Below, one piece after another: positions 9,574 to 20,818 of a stretch of 64,000 bases of DNA. This stretch comes from DASVEG01 sp035540495 (GTDB lineage: Bacteria > Actinomycetota > Acidimicrobiia > Acidimicrobiales > CADCTF01): positions 222,822-286,821 of the forward strand of contig DATLGL010000060.1 of the NCBI GenBank assembly GCA_035540495.1. Direction: 5' to 3'. How positions within the stretch are numbered: the first letter of the stretch is position 1; every line of letters starts with the position of its first letter. The notes under the pieces are model-generated. The model was not told the origin of the DNA and made no database searches. It was given only the letters and a program-made list of their open reading frames with translations. The translations under genes and the position numbers were made by a program.

Positions 9574-10455
9574 TCACACATCCAGGAAGCGGCTGACGGC
9601 CACGGCCGAACCCACGGCTCCGACCACGGCGCCCATGAAGAGGATGAAGAGCCCGGTGCCGAACACGTCGGAGGACGACACGACGAACTGCTCGATCAGC
9701 TGGTTGCCCTCGACGGCGTTCTCGATGACCCCGCGGCCGATCGCCAGCACGATGAACGCGGCCGCGGCGCCCGCGACGCCCTGGATCATGCCTTCCAGCA
9801 TGAACGGGACCCGGATGAACCAGTTGGTGGCTCCCACCAGCTTCATCACCGCGACCTCGCGGCGGCGGGCGAAGATCGCCATCCGGATCGTGTTGAGGAT
9901 CAGCAGCGCGGCGGAGAGGAGCAGCACGGCGGCGACGGCGAAGATCAGCCGCTGGAGGAACGTGGTCACCCGGATCAGCGTCTCCACCGTCTCCTTGGCG
10001 TAGACGACCTCCTTCACGCCCTCCCGGGACGTGAACTTCTCGCCGATCGTCTCGACCAGCTCCGGCTGGCGAGGGACGACGCGGAACGAGGGCGGCAGGT
10101 CTTCCGGTGTCACCGACTCGACCATGTCTGGCGAGTTGGCGAACATCGTCTTGAACTCGTCGTAGGCGGCCTGCTGGTCGACGAACGACACTCGTCGCAC
10201 CGCGGGATCGCTGTTGAGCTCGGCGAGGATGCCGTCGCGCTGCGTCTCGGCGACGTCGGGGTTGAGGAAGATGTTGAGCTCGACCCCGCCCCGCCACTGC
10301 AGCGTGGCCTTCGACACGCCCTGCTTGAGCAGGAGCGCTCCTCCGACGAGCGACAGCGACACCGCGACCGTCAGGATCGCGGCGGTCGTCATCAGCAGGT
10401 TCCGTTTGAGGTTGCTGGCGGTCTCCCGCACGACGTAGTCGACCGAGATGGCCAT
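9574..10455 (-). CDS. ftsX: Cell division ABC transporter permease FtsX
   Basis: 293 aa. There is one N-terminal membrane helix (about 20-42), a large extracellular loop (about 45-165; MFANSPDMVESVTPEDLPP), and three C-terminal helices with the family signature RVTTFLQRLIFAVAAVLLL and FARRREVAVMKLVGATNWFIRVPF. FtsX pairs with FtsE at the divisome and transmits ATP hydrolysis to an outside peptidoglycan hydrolase, here probably the M23 protein that follows 18 nt later. The gene starts 1 nt after the stop of the 87-aa membrane-protein gene, so the two are translationally coupled. Confidence 0.95.
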   Translation of the reverse strand: MAISVDYVVRETASNLKRNLLMTTAAILTVAVSLSLVGGALLLKQGVSKATLQWRGGVELNIFLNPDVAETQRDGILAELNSDPAVRRVSFVDQQAAYDEFKTMFANSPDMVESVTPEDLPPSFRVVPRQPELVETIGEKFTSREGVKEVVYAKETVETLIRVTTFLQRLIFAVAAVLLLSAALLILNTIRMAIFARRREVAVMKLVGATNWFIRVPFMLEGMIQGVAGAAAAFIVLAIGRGVIENAVEGNQLIEQFVVSSSDVFGTGLFILFMGAVVGAVGSAVAVSRFLDV

Positions 10456-10456
10456 G

Positions 10457-10720
10457 TCAGTCAGTTTCTCCCCGGCGTAGGACGAGTTGGGCGATGCGGA
10501 GGGCGTGGAGACAAGCCGCTCCGAGCAGGACGACGACGGCGATCCCGACGAGCGCGGCCAGAGTGAGCGCTTCGGCTCGGTTCGCAGGCGAACGGCCCCA
10601 GTCGGACAGCGCGATCTGCGTGATGCCGGCGACGCTCGCGAACGCGACGACGGCGAGAACCGTGAGCACCAGTTGCCTGCGCCAGAGCGCGCGCGACCGC
10701 TGGCCGCTCTCGACCGTCAT
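10457..10720 (-). CDS. Small two-helix membrane protein between ftsE and ftsX
   Basis: 87 aa with two hydrophobic segments (about residues 17-38 and 50-73) joined by a short polar loop, and a charged tail (LRRGETD). I do not recognise a family. Its ATG shares one base with the ftsE stop (TGATG), and its own stop lies 1 nt before the ftsX ATG, so it is locked into the ftsEX operon. It could be an accessory subunit of the FtsEX complex; this is inference from position only. Confidence 0.7.
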   Translation of the reverse strand: MTVESGQRSRALWRRQLVLTVLAVVAFASVAGITQIALSDWGRSPANRAEALTLAALVGIAVVVLLGAACLHALRIAQLVLRRGETD

Positions 10721-11421
10721 CAGCTACCGGTGACCGCGTCGCTGATGCCGTAGACGCCGCGCGCCTGGTCGCGCACGACCGTGCCGCGATCGAGCTCGAT
10801 CACCCGACGGCGCATCGAGTCGACGATGCCTTGGTCGTGGGTCGCCATGCACACGGTGGTGCCGGTGCGGTTGATCCGGTCGAGCAGTCGCATAATGCCG
10901 ACCGACGTGTTCGGGTCGAGGTTGCCGGTCGGCTCGTCGGCCAGAAGGATCAGCGGTCGGTTGACGAAGGCACGGGCGATCGCGACTCGCTGCTGCTCGC
11001 CACCGGAGAGCTCCGACGGCAGGTTGTCGAGCTTCTTCGACAGCCCCACCAGGTCGAGGATCTGGGGCACCTGCGTCTTGATCACGTGCTTCGGCCGGCC
11101 GATGACCTCGAGCGCGAACGCGACGTTTTCGTAGACGGTCTTGTTCGGCAGCAGGTTGAAGTTCTGGAAGATCGACCCGATGTTGCGGCGCAGGTAGGGG
11201 ACCTTCCAGTGGCTCAGTGAGCCGATCTCCTTGCCTGCGACCCAGATCTTGCCGGAATCCGGCTCCTCCTCCTTGGTCATCAGGCGGAGGAACGTCGACT
11301 TGCCGGACCCCGAGGGTCCGACGAGGAACACGAACTCGCCCTTCGCGATGTCGACGGAGACATCTCGGAGGGCGACGGTCGATCCCTTGTACGACTTCGT
11401 GACGTGTTCGAGTCGGATCAT
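10720..11421 (-). CDS. ftsE: Cell division ATP-binding protein FtsE
   Basis: 233 aa ABC ATPase. It has Walker A (GPSGSGKST), the Q-loop region (IFQNFNLLPNKTVYENVAFALEV, the typical FtsE pattern), ABC signature LSGGEQQRVAIARA, Walker B (LILLADEPTGNLDP) and the switch His (MATHDQGIVD). It drives FtsX at the division site. The start is MIRLEHVTKSYKG; the frame is open for 54 further codons upstream, but that part has no family similarity and would run into the promoter region of the divergent CAP gene. It is first in an operon of ftsE, the 87-aa protein gene, ftsX and the M23 peptidase gene. Confidence 0.95.
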   Translation of the reverse strand: MIRLEHVTKSYKGSTVALRDVSVDIAKGEFVFLVGPSGSGKSTFLRLMTKEEEPDSGKIWVAGKEIGSLSHWKVPYLRRNIGSIFQNFNLLPNKTVYENVAFALEVIGRPKHVIKTQVPQILDLVGLSKKLDNLPSELSGGEQQRVAIARAFVNRPLILLADEPTGNLDPNTSVGIMRLLDRINRTGTTVCMATHDQGIVDSMRRRVIELDRGTVVRDQARGVYGISDAVTGS

Positions 11422-11480
11422 GGAGTGAGGGGGGAAGCAGGGGCGGCGGACCCGAGCGACCGTCCCAAGGGTACCTGTCG

Positions 11481-11510
11481 TCCCTTTCGAAAGGGAATCA
11501 TGCCTAATCC
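11481..11510 (+). promoter_or_regulatory. Palindrome plus -10 upstream of CAP protein gene
   Basis: A perfect 16-bp palindrome, TCCCTTTCGAAAGGGA (11481-11496), occupies the place of a -35 element 8 nt before TAATCC (11505-11510). A very similar CGTCCCTTTCG element precedes the LPXTG gene at 37294. It may bind an activator or be the -35 of an alternative sigma factor. Confidence 0.4.
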
Positions 11511-11525
11511 GGCGAACCACCGGGA

Positions 11526-12440
11526 ATGCAGACGCCGATGCGCTGGGTGGTCGCTGTCTGCGTGCTGGTCGCGCTGTGGGCACCCACGATCGCCCGGGCC
11601 GACGCGTCGATGGAGCGTCAGTTCACCGACGCGGTTCATCGGGAGCGTGCCGCGGCCGGCCGTGCCGCGTACGCCGAGCGAGGCGATCTGGCCGCAGTGG
11701 CTCGCCGGCATGCCGAGCGCATGGCTGCGCAGAAGCACCTCCACCACAACCCCCGCCTCGCTGACGAGGTCGAGAACTGGGACGCCGTCGGCGAGAACGT
11801 CGGCCGTGGGCCCTCCGTCGAGGAGATCCACCAGGCGTTCATGAACTCGCCGTCGCACCGCGGCGAGATCCTGTCGACGACGTTCACCGAGATCGGCGTC
11901 GGCGTCGCGGTGTCCGACGACGGGGAGATCTGGGTCGCGGAGGTGTTCCGCAAGCCGTCGGCTGCGCCCGCACCGGCGCCCGCACCGACCGAGCCGGCAC
12001 CTCAGCCGCAGCCCGCGCCTGCGCCGGTGCGAGCGGCCCGCACACAACCGGCGCCTCCCCCTCCCCCTCCTCCGATCGACGCACCGGCTCCGTCGACGGC
12101 CGCGTCCTCCACGAACTCGACGACGGACCAGCCGGCGGCACCGCCTCACACAACCGACACTCCCGATCTCCTCGCCGCCGTCGCTCCGCCCGCGTCGACG
12201 ACGTCGTCGGCAGACGCATCGACGCGACCTGCGCGACAGATGCCCGCCTCAGTCGCGCCTTCGTCGCGTAGGTCGGCCGAACCCGAGGTGGGCACGGCCG
12301 TGCGGGTGGCGGCGACGCTGCTCGTACTTGTGGTGGCGGGCCTCACGGCGCACGTGGGCCGGGAGACCGGAGGGGTCGATCTGCCTCGCGTCAGCCGGTC
12401 TCGGCGGCGGCTCGCCGCCACCGCAGCCACGCTTCCATGA
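11526..12440 (+). CDS. Secreted CAP/SCP-domain protein with Pro/Ala-rich stalk and C-terminal helix
   Basis: 304 aa. A signal peptide (WVVAVCVLVALWAPTIARADA) is followed by a CAP (SCP/PR1-like) domain at about 30-145. It has VARRHAERMAAQKHLHHN, WDAVGENVGRG, EIHQAFMNSPSHRGEIL and a terminal IWVAEVFRKP, including the conserved His and Glu positions. Then comes a roughly 110-residue Pro/Ala/Thr-rich linker and a hydrophobic helix (TLLVLVVAGLTAHV, about 255-272) with a basic tail, which suggests a membrane-anchored extracellular protein. Bacterial CAP proteins have poorly known roles. The gene is divergent from ftsE, and its last 50 bp overlap the convergent prfB. Confidence 0.85.
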   Translation: MQTPMRWVVAVCVLVALWAPTIARADASMERQFTDAVHRERAAAGRAAYAERGDLAAVARRHAERMAAQKHLHHNPRLADEVENWDAVGENVGRGPSVEEIHQAFMNSPSHRGEILSTTFTEIGVGVAVSDDGEIWVAEVFRKPSAAPAPAPAPTEPAPQPQPAPAPVRAARTQPAPPPPPPPIDAPAPSTAASSTNSTTDQPAAPPHTTDTPDLLAAVAPPASTTSSADASTRPARQMPASVAPSSRRSAEPEVGTAVRVAATLLVLVVAGLTAHVGRETGGVDLPRVSRSRRRLAATAATLP

Positions 12441-13506
12441 ACTCGTCGACGTCGCCGTCGAGCACGCCCTGGACGCTTCCGGTCTCGTGCTCGGTCCGCT
12501 CGTCCTTCACCTTCTGGTACGGCGAGAACACGTAACCGCGGATGAACTGGCTGGCCCGCGACACCTGGCCGCGGGGGCCGGCGATCGAGTCGAGCTCGGC
12601 CTGGCGCTCCTCCCGCTGACGCTCGGCGAGCTTCGCTGCGAGGACCTGCATCGCCCGTGCCTTGTTCTGCATCTGCGACCGCTCGTTCTGGCACGAGACG
12701 ACGATTCCCGTCGGGAGGTGCGTGATGCGGACGGCGGAGTCGGTGACGTTCACGTGCTGACCACCCGCGCCGGACGACCGGTAGGTGTCGATGCGGAGGT
12801 CCTTCTCGTCGATCGTCACCTCGCCGCTCAGGTCTTCGAGGAACGGCGTGACGGTCATCGAGGCATACGACGTCTGCCGGCGGGCCTGGGAGTCGAACGG
12901 CGAGTTCCGGTACAGGCGGTGGACGCCGCGCTCCGACGACAGCAGCCCGTAGGCGTAGCGGCCCTTCACGATGAAGGTGGCCGACAGGAGCCCTGCCTCC
13001 TGACCCGGTGAGACCTCGTCGATCTCGACCTCGAACCCCCGACGCTCCGCCCAGCGCAGGTACATGCGCAGGAGCATCTCGGTCCAGTCCTGCGCGTCGG
13101 TGCCGCCCTCGCCCGAGTGGAGCTCGCACACCGCGTCGAGCTCGTCGTACTCGCCGGTGAAGAGCGACCGCAGTTCGAGCTGGTCGAACGCGGCGGCGAC
13201 CTCGGAGATCTCGGCCTCGATCTCCTGCTCGTGGCTCTCGTCGCCTTCTTCGGCTGCGAGCTCGAAGAGCGTCTCCGCGTCGTCGATTCGCTGCGCGAGC
13301 CCGTCGAGCACCTTGATGTCGTCGCTCACTCGCCCGAACTCGGTCGTGACCTCCCGCGCGTGCGCCTGGTCGTCCCAGAGGTCGGGCCGCGCCATCTCCG
13401 CCTCGAGCTCGATCAGGCGCCCGCGCTTGCCCGCGAGATCGAGGTAGCCCTCGGCCTCGGCGAGGCGCTTTCGGAGCGCGGCGAGATCGTCGGAGAAGTT
13501 CCGCAT
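12391..13506 (-). CDS. prfB: Peptide chain release factor 2
   Basis: 371 aa. It carries the class I release-factor signature GGQ inside SSGAGGQHVNVTDSAVRITHLPTG, which triggers peptidyl-tRNA hydrolysis. The anticodon-like tripeptide SPF (in RNSPFDSQARRQTS) is diagnostic for RF2, which reads UGA and UAA. The frame is continuous from the ATG, so the autoregulatory +1 frameshift found in many prfB genes is absent. It lies 15 nt downstream of the SpoIIE/HATPase gene on the same strand, in a block otherwise holding secA and ftsEX. Confidence 0.96.
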   Translation of the reverse strand: MRNFSDDLAALRKRLAEAEGYLDLAGKRGRLIELEAEMARPDLWDDQAHAREVTTEFGRVSDDIKVLDGLAQRIDDAETLFELAAEEGDESHEQEIEAEISEVAAAFDQLELRSLFTGEYDELDAVCELHSGEGGTDAQDWTEMLLRMYLRWAERRGFEVEIDEVSPGQEAGLLSATFIVKGRYAYGLLSSERGVHRLYRNSPFDSQARRQTSYASMTVTPFLEDLSGEVTIDEKDLRIDTYRSSGAGGQHVNVTDSAVRITHLPTGIVVSCQNERSQMQNKARAMQVLAAKLAERQREERQAELDSIAGPRGQVSRASQFIRGYVFSPYQKVKDERTEHETGSVQGVLDGDVDEFMEAWLRWRRAAAETG

Positions 13507-13521
13507 GACGAGCCGGGAAGC

Positions 13522-16494
13522 CTACGGCTTCCGTTGCACGACGAGGAGCGCCACGTCGTCGTCGTGGCCGCTGCTCAGGAGATCGTCGACGATCCGGTCG
13601 GCGAGGCGGTCGGGTTCGTCGCCCGACGCCGCCGCGACGGCGACGACGGCACGCAGCGCATCGAGCCCGTCGTCGATCGATCGCCCGCGGTGCTCCACGA
13701 GGCCGTCGGTGAAGAGCACGAGACCCTCGCCCCGGGCGAGGGTGAACGACGACTCGAGGTAGACGCCGGCCGCGGTTCCGAGCGGGGCTCCGGGCCGCAG
13801 CTCGACGTACTGCGGCTCGCGTCCGTTGCCGAACCGGAGGGGCGGAAGGTGGCCGGCGCTGGCAACGCGTCCGCCGCCAGCTTGTTGGTCGAGTTGGGCC
13901 TGGATGCACGTCGCGAGCACGTCCGCCTGCTGCTCCCACATCCGGTCGACGAACTGGAGGACGGCGCCCGGGCCCAGCCCGGCCATCGTGTACGCGCGCG
14001 TGGCGGCGCGGATCTGGCCCATGTACGCGGCGGCCTGCACACCCTTGCCCTGGACGTCGCCCACGGCGATGGCGACGGTGCGGGGGTCGAGCTGCACGAT
14101 GTCGAAGAAGTCGCCGCCCACCTGGCTGCCTGCCGCTGCGGGCAGGTAGCGGATCGCGTAGTCGAGGTTCTGCAGGACGGGTCGCTCGCGCGGCAGCAGC
14201 GTGCGCTGCAGCGTGAGCGCTGCATCTCGTTGCTGCGTGAAGAGGAGCGCGTTGTCGACGGCGACGCCACCGCGCAGCGCGATGTCTTCGAGCAGCGCGA
14301 CCTCCGCCGCGGTGAAGGGCTGTGCGTCGTGGCGCTGCACGACGAGCGACGCCGCCGCGACCTGCTTCGTGCGCAGGTCGATCCGATGGACCGGTGCGCC
14401 AGCGGATGCAGCACCCGCGGAACGCTCGCCCGCCGTAGCGACGACCTCGGTGCGGCCGATGCCGGTCGTCATCTCGACGGCGCTCCACGCTGCGGGGTCG
14501 GGGACGACGAGGTCGGCAAGGGTCGTGACCACGTCGTCGACGTCGAGCGACGCGCTGAGGCGCTCCATCGCCTCCGCGAGCACGGCTTGGCGGCGGTTCG
14601 CTCGCTCGGCCGCAGCGCGAGCTCCTCGCTCCGCCTCGAGCAGCAGCGCGTTGTCGATCGCCACCGAAGCTTGTGCGGCGATGCCCACCACCGCACGCTC
14701 GTGCCGTTCGTCGAAGACACCGACGTCCTCGTGACCGAAGAAGAGCCCGCCGTGGACGTCACCCGTTCGGCTCAGCACGGGCACCGCCAGGTAGCTGCGC
14801 ACGGGCAGATGACCCTGCGGCATGCCGTTGTACGGCGGGTTGTGCCCGTACACGTCGGCCTTCGTCACGTCGTCGTGGCGGGACGGGCCGGTGCCCGCGA
14901 ACGTCGGTGCGAAGACCTTGGTGTTGCGCGGCATGCCGAAGGAGAAGTCGTCCATCGTCGCTCCGTGGAGCGTGACGAGCTGATAGTCCTCCCCTGCCTC
15001 GTCGACGCGGTTGAAGAAGAACGCACCGAACTGGGCGCCAGTGAGCTCGGTGGTCGCCCTCACCAGCGTCGGGAGGAGGACCTCGAGGTCGAGCGTCGTC
15101 GCGAGCTTGATGCCGATCTCGTGGAGCGTCTCGACGAGACGCGTCTGCGCCGCGACGTCGTCTTCGGCCACCCGCTGGTCGGTGACGTCGACCGTCGTGC
15201 CGACCCACTCGCGGACGAGGCCACCCTCGCGCACCGGGGCGGCTCGCGCGATGACGTGGCGCGCCTGACCGTCGGGCCCGACGATGGGGTACTCGCAGTG
15301 GTAGACGGCGCCGGCCTCGACCGCGCGCCGCCAGGTGTCGCCGACCCGGCGGCGGTGATCGGGATGCACACCCTCGAGCCAGCCCTCGCCAAGCACGTCG
15401 CCTGACGATTGACCGGTGACCGAGCGCCACTCGGGCATGTCGGTGATCAGGTTGCCGTGGTGGTCGGCCCGCCAGACGTCGAGCTCGCCGGCCTCGATCA
15501 GCGAGCGGTACCGGGCCTCGCGGAGGCGGATCTCCTCGAGCGCGGACGCGTCCTGCCAGCTCGACGGCGAGGCATCGAAGGGGCACGGCGACGGGAGGCG
15601 GCCGGCGAGCTGGCGAGAGATCTCGTGCGCGCACCAACGGCGGAACGCAGTCACCTCCGACGGCGCCGGCGACGTGAGGAGGTTCCCGCGCCGCATCTCG
15701 TCGTTGAGGTCGTCGAGCAGCTCCGTGAGCCGCATGAGGTGCACCGACGCCTCTGGGGGCATGGCGATCTCGAGGTCGAACGAGGCTTCGCCCCGGTCGA
15801 GCGCGTCGCGCGCCTCCGCGCTGCCCGTGTGGGTCGAGAACTGGGCGAGAAGCTGGCGAGCCGCATCCGCGACGTCGAGCGGAAGGACGCCGGCCGCCTG
15901 GCGGTCCATCAGGCGGAGCTCGCGCACGACGTCGTCGAGATGGCTGTTGCTGGCGAGCGTGAGCCGGGCAGGCAGCCCGCGCAGCACCACCCGCCGGAGC
16001 CCGTCAGGGAGCTCGTCGTCCCGCAGCGGATCGACTGCGGACGCCGCGGGATCGAGCGCGACTGCGTCGGCGTCGCGGAAGAAGGCGGCATCGGCTCCGA
16101 ACTCGGCCCATACGACCTTCCCCGGGGCAGCGGCTTCGACGCCCCAGCGGTCGGCGAGCTCGGTGATGATGCCGAGGCCACGACCGGTCATCGATGCATC
16201 GCCGATCGCGCCGGGCACGGGCAGCGACGTCGACTCGTCATGAACCTCGATGCGGACGGCTCGCTCGGCTTCCGGTCGAGAGGCGAGGACGGTGACGCGG
16301 ATCGACGAGCGCACGTGGAGCAGCGCGTTCGTGACGAGCTCGCTCACGACGAGAGCGACGTCGCCCGCGTGATCGTCGAGCGACCACGCGCGGAGGGCGT
16401 CGTCGACGAACCGCCGCGCGGCTCGGGACGAGGTCGGCTCTGCAGGGAAGCTGCGTGACGTCGACCGCACGCCGTCGGCCGCCGGAGCGCTCAC
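13522..16494 (-). CDS. HATPase-PAS-GAF-GAF-SpoIIE phosphatase (self-contained partner-switch protein)
   Basis: 990 aa. It starts with an RsbW-like HATPase_c_2 domain (about 10-140; VVSELVTNALLHV N-box, GRGLGIITELADRWGV G-box). After an alpha-helical stretch come a PAS domain (about 320-440; the DHRRRVGDTWRRAVE PAC region) and two GAF domains (about 455-620 and 640-760). A SpoIIE phosphatase ends the protein (about 770-985; GGDFFDIVQLD, VGDVQGKGVQAA, LFTDGLVEHRG, DDVALLVVQRKP). It fuses an anti-sigma-type kinase fold to the antagonist phosphatase, as in mycobacterial Rv1364c-like proteins, so it may both phosphorylate and dephosphorylate an antagonist protein in response to a ligand. The GTG start lies 16 nt after secA; cotranscription is likely. 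Confidence 0.87.
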   Translation of the reverse strand: MSAPAADGVRSTSRSFPAEPTSSRAARRFVDDALRAWSLDDHAGDVALVVSELVTNALLHVRSSIRVTVLASRPEAERAVRIEVHDESTSLPVPGAIGDASMTGRGLGIITELADRWGVEAAAPGKVVWAEFGADAAFFRDADAVALDPAASAVDPLRDDELPDGLRRVVLRGLPARLTLASNSHLDDVVRELRLMDRQAAGVLPLDVADAARQLLAQFSTHTGSAEARDALDRGEASFDLEIAMPPEASVHLMRLTELLDDLNDEMRRGNLLTSPAPSEVTAFRRWCAHEISRQLAGRLPSPCPFDASPSSWQDASALEEIRLREARYRSLIEAGELDVWRADHHGNLITDMPEWRSVTGQSSGDVLGEGWLEGVHPDHRRRVGDTWRRAVEAGAVYHCEYPIVGPDGQARHVIARAAPVREGGLVREWVGTTVDVTDQRVAEDDVAAQTRLVETLHEIGIKLATTLDLEVLLPTLVRATTELTGAQFGAFFFNRVDEAGEDYQLVTLHGATMDDFSFGMPRNTKVFAPTFAGTGPSRHDDVTKADVYGHNPPYNGMPQGHLPVRSYLAVPVLSRTGDVHGGLFFGHEDVGVFDERHERAVVGIAAQASVAIDNALLLEAERGARAAAERANRRQAVLAEAMERLSASLDVDDVVTTLADLVVPDPAAWSAVEMTTGIGRTEVVATAGERSAGAASAGAPVHRIDLRTKQVAAASLVVQRHDAQPFTAAEVALLEDIALRGGVAVDNALLFTQQRDAALTLQRTLLPRERPVLQNLDYAIRYLPAAAGSQVGGDFFDIVQLDPRTVAIAVGDVQGKGVQAAAYMGQIRAATRAYTMAGLGPGAVLQFVDRMWEQQADVLATCIQAQLDQQAGGGRVASAGHLPPLRFGNGREPQYVELRPGAPLGTAAGVYLESSFTLARGEGLVLFTDGLVEHRGRSIDDGLDALRAVVAVAAASGDEPDRLADRIVDDLLSSGHDDDVALLVVQRKP

Positions 16495-16510
16495 GACGCC
16501 GGAACGCCTG

Positions 16511-19267
<2,757 letters not shown>

Positions 19268-19274
19268 CCGATCG

Positions 19275-19280
19275 ATTCTA
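19275..19280 (-). promoter_or_regulatory. secA: -10 box (TAGAAT) for leaderless secA
   Basis: TAGAAT on the minus strand is 7 nt from the GTG start of secA, which lacks a Shine-Dalgarno sequence. Its mirror is the promoter of the divergent gene 20 bp away. Confidence 0.6.
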
Positions 19281-19297
19281 CCGGGGGGCCTGTTCTG

Positions 19298-19303
19298 CAT
19301 AAT
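19298..19303 (+). promoter_or_regulatory. -10 box (CATAAT) for leaderless DUF2079 gene
   Basis: CATAAT lies 8 nt before the GTG at 19312. The two start codons of this divergent pair are only about 44 bp apart, leaving no room for leaders. Confidence 0.55.
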
Positions 19304-19311
19304 TGCCGCCC

Positions 19312-20775
19312 GTGGACTGGCGACGGCGGGCCCCGGTCGTCGTGCTCGGCGCCATGATCGCCGTGTACGTCGTCGTCTTCGGCACGCTGACGTGGCGCCA
19401 GCACACCAACTACGGGACGTTCGGGTTCGACATGGGCCTGCACGACCAGGGGATCTGGCTGACGTCCCGCTTCACCGAGCCGTTCGTGACCGTGCGGGGC
19501 ATGAACTACTACGGCCACCACGTCAACCTGGTCTCGGTCCTGTACGTCCCCCTCTACTGGCTCGGCGCCGGGCCGCGCGTGCTCTACCTCACGCAGACGA
19601 TGTCGCTCGCGCTCGGCGCGATGCCTCTGTGGCTGATCGCACGGCGCCGCTCGTCGAGGGCGTGGTTGGCTCTCGCCCCGGCGGCGGCGTGGCTCCTGCA
19701 TCCATCCGTGGAGTGGATCACCTGGTGGCACTGGCACCCGGAGGCGATGGCGATCACTCCGTTGCTGTTCGCCTGGTGGTTCGCGGTCGAGCGGCGATGG
19801 CGGTGGTTCGCCGCGATGGTCGTGTTCGCCCTCGCGTGCAAGGAGGACGTGGCGCTCGCGGTGGCGATGCTGGGGATCGTGCTCGCGCTGTGGCGGCCCG
19901 TGCGATCGGTGCGGGCCGGCGCCATAACCGCGGCCGGCGCGGTGGTCTGGTTCGGCGTGTGCACCCGCCTGATCATCCCGGCGATCCTCGGCGACACCCC
20001 GTTCTACGAGCGCAACCTGTTCCCCGAGTTCGGCGACTCGATGGAGTCGGTCGCCTTCGGCATCGTGACCCAGCCCGGCAAGGTCGCGTCGATGGCCTTC
20101 GAGGCCGGCCGCTTGGAGTACTACGCCCAGATGGTGACCCCCTTCGGGATCTCACCGCTCCTCGGCCTCCCGTTGCTGGTCGTTGCCGGGCCGCAGACGC
20201 TGGTGAACGTGCTGTCGGCGCTGCCGGGCACCTACGACATCCGGTTCCAGTACTCGTCGATGGTGCTGGTGGGCGTCGCGCTCGCGGCGACCGAAGGACT
20301 TGGCCGGATCGCTACGTGGCGGGCGGGCCGGGCCACGCGCCTGCTGACGATCGGCCTGGCCGTGACGACGGCCGCCTCCGCGATCGCGAGCAACGTCGTG
20401 TGGTCTCCGTCGCCGCTCGGACGCGGCTACGACACCGGCGTCTGGGCCTCGCGCATCCCTCGCCACGACGTGTTCGACAAGGCGGTCGCACTCGTGCCCG
20501 ACGACGCGAGCGTCACGGCGACCTACTACATGATCCCCCACCTCACCCACCGCCGCGCCGCGTACGAGTGGCCGAACCCGTGGAAGCTCGTGAACTGGGG
20601 CCTGTCGGGTGAAGCCGCGCCCGATCCCTCGAGCGTCGACTACGTCGTGCTCGACACCACCCTCGATCAGGAGCCCGATCTGCTGGCCGAGATCACCGCG
20701 CCATCGGGGAATTACGACGTGATCCTCGCCGAGGACTTCGTGGTCGTCGCCTGCAGGCGTGACATCTGTCCCTGA
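19312..20775 (+). CDS. DUF2079 polytopic membrane protein
   Basis: 487 aa with about ten membrane helices. The N-terminal pattern typical of DUF2079 is present: TNYGTFGFDMGLHDQGIWLTSRF, then GHHVNLVSVLYVPLYWLG. Later comes ALACKEDVALAVAMLGIVLAL and a soluble C-terminal domain with VDYVVLDTTLDQEPD. Members resemble GT-C glycosyltransferase-type membrane proteins, but no activity is established. GTG 19312 is preferred over the in-frame TTG at 19303 because the latter overlaps the -10 box. The FAD enzyme starts about 40 nt after its stop. Confidence 0.8.
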   Translation: MDWRRRAPVVVLGAMIAVYVVVFGTLTWRQHTNYGTFGFDMGLHDQGIWLTSRFTEPFVTVRGMNYYGHHVNLVSVLYVPLYWLGAGPRVLYLTQTMSLALGAMPLWLIARRRSSRAWLALAPAAAWLLHPSVEWITWWHWHPEAMAITPLLFAWWFAVERRWRWFAAMVVFALACKEDVALAVAMLGIVLALWRPVRSVRAGAITAAGAVVWFGVCTRLIIPAILGDTPFYERNLFPEFGDSMESVAFGIVTQPGKVASMAFEAGRLEYYAQMVTPFGISPLLGLPLLVVAGPQTLVNVLSALPGTYDIRFQYSSMVLVGVALAATEGLGRIATWRAGRATRLLTIGLAVTTAASAIASNVVWSPSPLGRGYDTGVWASRIPRHDVFDKAVALVPDDASVTATYYMIPHLTHRRAAYEWPNPWKLVNWGLSGEAAPDPSSVDYVVLDTTLDQEPDLLAEITAPSGNYDVILAEDFVVVACRRDICP

Positions 20776-20783
20776 CATGTTCC

Positions 20784-20812
20784 GTGACGGCGGGGCCTCG
20801 GGGGCTTACGCT
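20784..20812 (+). promoter_or_regulatory. Promoter of FAD oxidoreductase gene (GTGACG-N17-TACGCT)
   Basis: GTGACG at 20784-20789 and TACGCT at 20807-20812 are separated by 17 nt. The ATG at 20819 begins 6 nt after the -10, implying a leaderless transcript. Confidence 0.55.
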
Positions 20813-20818
20813 CGCCGG

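Noticed and set aside
11421..11525. c-di-AMP (ydaO-type) riboswitch before the CAP gene
   Set aside because: CCGGCGAACCACCGGGAA is reminiscent, but the interval is too short for the full fold and is better explained by a promoter plus palindrome.
12391..13506. Programmed frameshift in prfB
   Set aside because: The frame is continuous from ATG with no in-frame UGA near codon 25, so no frameshift is needed.
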